DNA from: Porites lobata
Lineage: Eukaryota; Cnidaria; Anthozoa; Scleractinia; Poritidae
DNA length: 64,000 bases
Direction of reading: 5' to 3'
NCBI GenBank assembly: GCA_942486035.1
Contig: CALNXK010000026.1
Coordinates: 2,646,001 to 2,710,000, forward strand
Numbering within the stretch: position 1 is the stretch's first letter; every line of letters starts with the position of its first letter. The notes beneath the pieces were generated by a model. It saw only the letters and a list, made by a program, of their open reading frames with translations, was not told the origin of the DNA and ran no database searches. Shown one piece after another: positions 39,401 through 48,100 of the stretch. Position numbers and translations under genes: made by a program.

Positions 39401-42023
39401 TTGGAAGTCACTAGTAATTTTTTTCAGACACCCCTAAAAAAATAATACATGTATCACAATCAGCCCTTTAAAAGTTAATATCAGGTAACACGAATATTCA
39501 TTTTTAAAGTGGCCTATTTTCAATAAATGTATTCAATAATAGGAGGTTAATTTCTTACTATATCATTGCCATAGCCATGAAAATATGCATGCCATATATT
39601 TACAGAAGAGCCCCGTACGTAACTTGCAGATCTGCCGAAGGCCTTTCTCAGGTCTGTCACAGGTCTGTTCAGTCATACAGCAGACCAATTTGACGCAAAA
39701 CTGAAGTCTGCAAGTCTGCATACTGTCTGTGACAGACATCTCATGAAAATGACTTCTTCTTTGACTGTGTGTTGCCTTTTATCTTGTTTGCAGCAAGTCT
39801 GTTGCAGACCTTTCGTGAACTTTTGGTGATTATGCAATAAGGATCTATTATTATGTCTGCACTTGATCTGCAGCAGACGCTGTGCAGACAACCACCCGCA
39901 CGAAACTTGCGGCGCTGTACAGCGCCACAAAATCGCTTCAAAATAGCTTTACAGCTAAATTACAGCTGTTCAGCAGCCTTTTAGAAGCCAAACAGCAGCT
40001 TCATTCAAGTTGCAGCGGGCTGCAAAAGCGCTGTGCAGCCTTTGAAGGTTCTTTGAAGCTCTCGGCAGCAGTTTTGCAGCGCAGTTGCCGACTTTCAAAC
40101 GCTGCGAAGTAGCTGCAGTAACGTCGCTACGTACAATTCAGCTGCGGTCGATCTGACTTTCTTGAGCGCCAATAACATGAATCGCCAGATAAAGCCTTGG
40201 CACAGATTACGGCTTTTACAACGCGAAAACGTTGACTTTACCTCTAAGAAATGTGAGTAAGCTTGTGCTCAAGGAAGATCACTTATTGAATAAACCTTCA
40301 AATTCTATGCTTTCAATAAATTTTATTCCGTGACCGGCAAGTGTGGGAATGTTATCGCTAATTCCCTGGAGACATTCTAGGCCATGATCTAATTGGTCGG
40401 TCCTTTTACAAGAGATCCCATTACATCTCTAGACAAACACGGGATCCCAAACATTTGCGACCGTTGAATGAAAGGCGCAAACATTCTACGTGTTTTTGCA
40501 TCTAGTTCTGTTTCGAGATGGAAGTTCTGTTGAAGTTTTTGGATGGAACAGCTCAAACGTATTTGCAAACAACGCAGTGAACAGTGACTTCTACGCTAAG
40601 TATCGACGAATCGAACCAGAGCAAGCAACACAGATACAAGAATCTCAGATGGGGTAATTCGCACTTACAAGATTCTTATACGCTCGTGGTAATGTTCGGT
40701 CCTTAGTCCTTTGTAAAATTTAACGACGACCAAAGTAAAATTGGGTTGATTTCTTTCATGAAAAAAGTGTAGAAGATCGTGGATCATGGACAAAACGTCA
40801 AGGTGAGCAATGTCCAGCTTAGCCCGTTGCAACGAATCAAAATATCATTTGCCTGCTGTCCGTGTAAACTTTATGTATAAGAGCAATCGCTGTTATTCTC
40901 TTTATTTTTAAAAGAGATAATTTTCATTTACTCTCTCGATGCCTCTTTCCATTCTTAAATAAAGGTCACCTTTAGGTCACCTTTTGGCTTGCAGCGTGTT
41001 GTTTTCTTCGTATATTTTTAGCTGACATCTAATACTCCATTCACTTTGCTGCAGTCAATCTGCAGACCTAAAGGTCTGTCATTCACCTTTTCACTTGCAG
41101 CTCACTGACAGTGAAGGGATACTTTTAGAACCGATCCACTTTTTGTGTTCACCTTTCCGTGACTAAATAAAATCGAACTGCACACTTAATACAGACCAAC
41201 TGCATACTAACTGCAGACATTTCAGGCAAGTGATCTGCAGGCCTGCTGAAGACGGTTGAGCAGACGAAAAAAAGACCAGTCTGCAGATCTGCATGTTCCG
41301 TACAGGGCCTCATCAAGTAATGAAAACAATTGCCTTAACGTATAAAGTTTAAAAAACCCCTTTGAAAACAAAACAGCTGTCTTACAACCAACACCATTTT
41401 CACAATCAAATATCTGCATGAATAGTAATTATACTTACAGCTGTTAAAACTTGCCTTAGGGAAAATCCTTTGTTTTTTCCAAACAAGAAAAAAAAAATGA
41501 TAAATGAAAAAAAAAGCAACTTGTTTTATAAATCTTTATAAGCTTATTCTTTTTCTATAAACATACAACTTCATAGTGCAGAAATCGAAATAAAATAGTT
41601 CTAACTAATTTAAGTACTTATTGAAATAATGCTAACCATACTCGAGCTATTTAATAATAAATGCAATCTTATTAAATAGAAGTTAAAAAATTCATAAGCC
41701 CAAGTTACCAATGCACAAAGGCACACTTATTTGCAACCTTATAGAACTGAGACTCGATTGCAAACGTTACGGGAAAACAAATAAACTTTTATACAATTAT
41801 ACCTGGAATATTTTGCTGCCCCTCTTAACACAACAGGTCTGTTTTTCGAGACGTATTTTTCCCAAAACTCTATCGGATGCGGTACAGTTTGAAGCTCCTC
41901 TGTGACAACATCGGGTTCTCGATGAGCGCCGAATGGTTTCTGGTGCCCATCCAAACAAACAGACGGGCTCTTGAATATCAAATAAAAGCAAAATGCACAA
42001 TTCAGTAAACTTCTTCTCAGCAT
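33461..42023 (-). CDS. ER-lumenal JmjC (cupin_8) oxygenase with HDEL tail
   Basis: Eight exons on the minus strand: 41803-42023, 38948-39178, 37941-38248, 37069-37400, 35904-36067, 35304-35376, 34860-34892, 33461-33619. Phases close exactly, giving 506 residues. The N-terminus is a hydrophobic signal peptide (LLNCAFCFYLIF) and the C-terminus is HDEL. The JmjC core carries His176 and Asp178 (LHQD), the third iron ligand His257 (YWHQV) and a candidate 2-oxoglutarate Lys191 (FNGTKDW). It is therefore predicted to be an active Fe(II)/2-oxoglutarate dioxygenase in the ER lumen, substrate unknown. Residues after the core (~290-440) include EF-hand-like loops such as DPDGKGFVTKEY, which lacks the usual position-12 acidic residue. 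The closest named groups are the small JmjC hydroxylases (JMJD8, JMJD5, HSPBAP1); I cannot assign orthology. Confidence 0.88.
39609..41309. mobile_element. 1.7-kb TIR element rich in CTGCAG motifs
   Basis: Left AGCCCCGTACGTAACTTGCA and right TGCATGTTCCGTACAGGGCC form terminal inverted repeats, matching at about 22 of 26 positions when the pairing is extended through CAGATCTG. The interior is dense in GTCTGC, CTGCAG and GCAGC motifs, and no transposase ORF is visible. It fills much of the JmjC intron 39179-41802. The target duplication is unclear. Confidence 0.75.
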
Positions 42024-42185
42024 TTCACCTGCTCCGGTTTCAAAAGGTCAATATTTTGACTTAATCAAACAGGTGCAATTAAACAACTGCCGAAGTCGGC
42101 TGAAGTGAGCAAAGCGCAGCGGTGATGTGATGATTGGGTTGACTGTGCTGTTCGAACCCAGGTTTCATCGGAGCTACTCTCCAAA
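42024..42185. promoter_or_regulatory. 162-bp bidirectional promoter between JmjC and SOD genes
   Basis: The JmjC start codon (42021-42023, minus) and the SOD start codon (42186, plus) are divergent with 162 bp between them, so both 5' UTRs and the promoter must be very compact. ATTGG near 42133 is an inverted CCAAT candidate. No TATA box is obvious. Confidence 0.6.
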
Positions 42186-45100
42186 ATGGCTTCCAGACGG
42201 TCGGAGATTATCTCTGTCATTTTACTTCTTTTCCGCTTTTCTGGCATAGATTGTGTCACTCCCTACGCCGATATTGTGCAGTATAAAGAGGAGTACACCT
42301 TGCCGGATTTACCTTACAGTTATGATTCTCTTGAACCGTTCATTGACGAAGAGACAATGCGTGTTCACCATTTGGGTCATCATGCGGCCTACACAAAGAA
42401 ACTGAATGCGGCCTTGAAAAGCTTTCGTGAATCGGTATGTGAAAGAGAATAACGTGTTGTCGCGTTATGTGTTTTGTCGATAGGTCTTGTTTGAACGTTT
42501 ATGATGCAGATGAAAATATTTTTTTCTTTCTGGAGATAGCATCTTTAATTGGGCCAATCTGCAGTGCATTTAGTCCACCCCTACCCCTCCCCCCCCCCCC
42601 ACCCACCTGTACCCTGTTATTACAGAGCTTAAACAAAGGCGATTTTGAGTGATGCAGCTCGACTGGAAATGAGTCCTTTTCCCAAAAATATGCCTTCTAT
42701 TGCTGAGTCGTCTACCTCTTATAGAGACAATAATGTACCTGAAAAAGGTTGCGTAAACCACTGCCCAAGCACGCAAAAAGTCAACTTCCTGTTGATCAAT
42801 AACTGATCTGTATAATTGTGCAAAAACACGTTTCAAGTTTAAGTCTCCTATGTACTGACGTCAGGGCAGTGCACAGCTCCAGGATTAGCTTCTTAGGAGA
42901 AAACAATAAAAATACATCAGTAACAATACATGTACATCCTAACCAAAAGTTATTAAGAGCTTCACGCTATCAAACATCCAGTAAAGATTAGAGGTTTTTA
43001 AAGGGCTGCATACTGTCTGGAGAGATAAGATAAGGGAAAGGTAGGGGAACTTTATTTTTAAGGCACTGGAAATTCCAGGGGAAAGGGAGGGGTATTGGTA
43101 CCTTTGATCAATCAACAATAATGATCTCCTGTCTCTGAAGGGGAAAAAGTGACAGCACTTTTCTCTTTTTTTTCCCAAGGGGTATAATTCCTTTAAGGGG
43201 TACAAAAGATTAAATTGACCCAAAGAAAGGTTCATGTAATATTTGTATGATAACAAAAAAGACAATGCCTTGAAGCATTATTTGATGCAAAATGACCAAT
43301 CAAGAATAAGCAAACCCTCTATTACAATTTCCATTTTAGAACTCAAATGGAAGCCTTCCTTCCCAGACATTTTTTTTTATTTTAATCATGTCACATTCTT
43401 AAACCCCTAAAAACACCTTAAAACATCTGTCTACAAAGATGCTACCATGGAAACTTATTTTTGTGATACATTTTTAACATTTCTGATAACATTTTATTTT
43501 AATAGTGCCGAGTCTAGTGCAATTAATTGTTACAAATAAATTTTCAGGGCACTCGGTCATCAGTAGTTTCAAAGTCCATCATAGGAATGTTACATTTTGC
43601 CAGCTTTATACCATATGACTGGAGGGAAAAAATAAAAAACAATGGTGGAGGGTAAGTCATTGATAGTCTTTGTTAAATATGTTTGGATGTTAAAAGTAGG
43701 TTTTAACCTACTTCTAACCAGGAACAGCGGAAACTTCCAGAATAATAAAAATGAGCTGTCCATTCTTCAGTCCTGCAGGCAAGCTTTTTCTCCATCTCCC
43801 TTGCATGGCCATTGCACCTTGTTTTGCTTATGATTCACCACTCACATTTTCTCAAATGAAAAGCATGCTCACAGGCTTTTTTTTGTGTAGTCTTGTAGTA
43901 ATGTAAGTTTCCTGGTAAACTGGGATCAATCAAGCCGCAATTCTTGATCCATGATCTTTGATCTTGTACATGTACATTAGGAAACCTAGTAATGTATCAG
44001 TAAAAGTGCATGATTCGTGTTGCTCATACATTGTCACTGAATGTTTGGAGTTAAGTAAGTATGACTAACTGCTGAAAAATTTGTTAGCCTTTGCATAACT
44101 TTTGTAGCAGCAGGATTAGCTCAGTCGGTGGAGCCAGGAGTGCTTGACTGGAGAGCGGGAAGTCATGGGCTCAGTTCCCAGGGCCGGACTAACACTTGGG
44201 GTTTTATAATAACTGAGGAACAAAGTTACTGTCTTTGCCCTGCAAATGGCTAGACCCTCATGTGGCTCAAAATGACCATACAAAGTGGTGCAGGTCTTGT
44301 CTTTAGTAGGGGACTTACTGCAAATGACCTAATAGACGCCCAGTTCTAAATAAACACTTCTTATCTAACAAACACCCCCTCTATGCTGTTATTGTATTAG
44401 ACAGGGTTGTCATTAAGAGCCGGGGGCCGGGGATTTTCCCCGGCTACTAAGAGAGTGGCCCCCGGCTACTTTGATTGGAAAATAGAAGAAAAATAGAACC
44501 AAAAGAAATCCGTAGCCGTTTGATTCCCCGCCTACTTGTTGTGTTTACCCAGCAACTTGAAATCTTAGTGACAACCCTGATTAGATGCCTCTCTCTAATA
44601 AATGCCCCCTGTCTTATAGGCTCCCCCTATGACAATTACTCCAAAATACTAAGAAATAACAGTTTCTTGCTTGATTAACAAGGCTTTGCATATTTCATCT
44701 TATTCAACGTGAAGTTCAAAGTAAGAATAGACAAACAATGGCAACACAATAACCCTGAGCTAGGATTCTGACATGGACGTTGGGATTTGAAAGAGTGATG
44801 TTGATCTCTAGACGGTCTAGACGTCTCAATTGATGGAGTGGATATTCCTTTTTTTTTAAAACTCTCTTGATATTTCTGCCAAAAGCATATTAGTTTGTTG
44901 AGCTCGTTACAGTTATCAGAATCAATGTCTGTGTCTTTTAATGCCTCCTATCTATTAAACACCCCTGTTTGGACCTGTAAAATTAAAAAGACACCCCAGA
45001 CATTTATTAGGTCATTTACAGTAAATATACACTTGCAGTGCCCTCTGTTCGGTTTAATACAGCGCGACAACCTTGCAAGATGCCATGCTTTTAATGCCTA

Positions 45101-48100
45101 CTTCATGTAAGATGCATCCTAGTTACATAAACTTACAAACAGCTAAATATGGTCAAAACAACCATATACGTAACATCTCCCTTTTCTTAACAAAAAAAAT
45201 AAGCAATCAAAAGTGTAACTAACACAATAGAACACTGTCCTCTCTTAAGCGAAATCTGATCAGACTGACCGAACCTAGACCCAAGAAAAAACTAAAATGT
45301 TTAAAGTCTCAAACAGTTCCACATTATAAAGACTCAAACAGTTCTACATTTCAAAGTCTCAAACAGTTCAACATTTTAAAGTCTCAAACAGTTTCACATT
45401 TCAAAGTCTCAAACAGTTCAACATTTTAAAGTCTCCAACAGTTCCACATTTCAAAGTCTCAAACAGTTCAACATTTCATGTCAAAATCCTTGAATCTCCC
45501 TGGTGGACGAATGCTGCGCGTCCTTGTCTTGATACCAGGTACTGAAGCCTTTGTCTCTTCAGGAATGTCGCCACTTGAGGAGGTTTTGGAAGGACTGCTG
45601 GTAGGCTTAACTTGGTGTACCGGATCTCTGTGTGTAACATTGTCAGGGTTGGCGTCTCTATTGGCTTGTACTGACGGTTCCCTTGCAGGCTTTAGGAACT
45701 GCCTGTTTCTTCTTAATGACGTCCCACCCGTTTGAACTACGTATGACCTGTCTGACAGCTTCTCAGTGCAGATTCCTTGCTCCCATGTTCGATTCTTACG
45801 AAGGGGTGCGACTCTCACTTCCTGCCCAATTTCCAGCTCTGGCAACAGTCTGACATGTTTGTCATGGTAGAATTTGGCCTTTTGTCTTTTCAGCTGAAGA
45901 CTATCAACAGAACTGTGATTTACAGTAGGGCGCAGCAGACTTGCAGCGGTCGGCAACAAGGTACGGGTTCGCCTTGACATAAGCCTCTGGGCGGGCTTGC
46001 CCCTACACCTTCTGTGGGGGTGTTACGATAGTCGAGTAAAGCTAGCCAGGGTCTTGTCTGTCACGCCTGCTTTCTTGAAAAGCTGCTTAACAATCTTTAC
46101 AGACGATTCTGCTTTGCCATTACTCTTCGGATGGTGAGGTGAAGATGTGACATGATTGAATTCCCAGGAGAGGGCGAACTCATGAAACTCTTGGCTGCTG
46201 AACTGAGATCCATTGTCTGAAACGACTGTATCCGGGATACCGTGTCTACTAAACTGCTCTTTCAGGGCCTGTATGACTGAAGTGGAAGTAGTGTCCTGCA
46301 GCTCACTAACTTCAATGAAGTCAGAAAAATAGTCCACAACCGTGATGTAGTTCTTGGAGTGTAATGTGAACAAATCTGTAGCTATCTTACTCCAAGGACG
46401 GTCTGGAATTTGGTGTGACTGCATTGGCTGACTTGCATTCTTAGCTTGAAATTCGGCACATACTGAGCACTTCTCAACCTGGTCTTTGATTTCAGCACTC
46501 ATTCCTGGCCAGAACACAATATCTCTAGCCTTTTGTAAGCATGAAGCAACACCTTGTTGACTTGAATGGATCCTTGAAAGTATCTGCGGTCTCATGGCTT
46601 TAGGGACTATCACTCTTTGGTTCTTGAACAAAATCCCATTGTGGAGTGAAATCTCTTCTCTGTAATTCCAAAAATCTCTCACTTGTATTGGCACTTGTTC
46701 TTTCTTCTCAGGCCAGCCGGTAACTACTGTTGTCTTAAGGGTTTCTAGAGCCAGGTCTTGGGCTGTGGCTTTCTGCAACTGTGTTAATCTCTCAGGGGTT
46801 ACTTTGATAGAGTCAAAAGGATTGAGTGACTCGAGCTCAAGACCAAATACTTGAAAACTGTCTTGTGTGTTGTCTGTAGCTTTCAGTGAGGCTCTGGAGA
46901 GGTGATCGGCAATGAACATCTGAGTGCCGGGCTTATAGTTAACATCAAGATTGAAGCGCTGCAACCTTAGTAGCATACGTTGCAGGCGACAAGGAGCAGA
47001 AAGAATGGACTTTCGGAAGATGCTCTGCAACGGCTTGTGGTCTGTTTCAACTGTGATTTTCTCACGACCAGCAAGGTACTGACTAAATCTTTCGCAGGAG
47101 AAGACAATAGCCAAACACTCTTTCTCAATTTGGGCGTACTGTCTCTCAGTTTGTGATAAAGATCGTGAAGCAAAAGCAACGGGTTGGCCGTTTTGCAGAA
47201 GGGCTGCTCCTAACCCATGTTCGCTGGCATCACACTGCACCACCACTGGTTCTTGTACATCATAATACTTAAGCACAGGATGCTTGACTACTAGCTCACG
47301 TACTTCCTTGAATGCTGTCTCATGCTGCTGTGACCAGATGAACTTTGCTTCCTTTGCGGTCATTTCTCTCAGTGGCTGCACAACTTCTGACAGCTTTGGA
47401 AGAAACTTAGATAAATAATTTACAAATCCCAGCAGCCCCAGCAGCTCCTTCTTAGATGTGGGTCTTGGCATTTGCTGAACAGCCTTGATTTTTTCCGGAT
47501 CGGGCTTGAGACCATCTTTTGTAATTAGATGACCCATGAATTTGACTTCAGTCTTACGAAGATTTAACTTGCTGCTGTTTAAGCGTAGGTTGGCTTTGCG
47601 AGCCTGCTCAAGTAAGCGGGTCAAGTTCTCATCATGATTTCTATTGGCTTCAACTTCATTTTCTCCATAGCCCATCACCAATATATCATCCCTTATCACT
47701 GCTACCCCAGGAAGACCTTCCAGCTTCTCATGGAGTTTACGTTCAAACTCTTCTGGAGCTAGATTAATTCCAAAAGGTAACCTTAGGTACTTGTAGCGGC
47801 CAAAGGGTGTCCAGAATGTGGTCTTCAGACTGCTCTGCTCATCTAATCCAACTTGATAAAATCCATCTTTAGCATCCAAAGTGGTGAACACCTTTGCTTT
47901 ACTGAGCTTGGGTAGTAATTCGTCTAGAGTTGGCATTTGGTACTTGGGGCGAATGACTGCTTTATTCAGATCTTGGGGATCAAGACAAATTCTTATCTTG
48001 CTTGGCGTGGTGACCACTACCATGCTGCTAATCCATTCTGTTGGTATTGTGACCTTTTCCACAATTCCTTTGCTTTCTAAGTCCTCCAGTTTTCCTTTAA

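Noticed and set aside
42621..42650. Possible SOD exon after the C-tract (acceptor TTACAG, then SLNKGDFE)
   Set aside because: It ends in a stop codon in the required phase, and the exon at 43548-43651 joins directly to exon 1 in frame.
44109..44190. tRNA gene
   Set aside because: A and B box-like words exist, but the arms do not pair into a cloverleaf and the sequence continues into a SINE body.
45303..45477. Possible CRISPR array
   Set aside because: The units are contiguous 25-mers without spacers, inside an animal retrotransposon.
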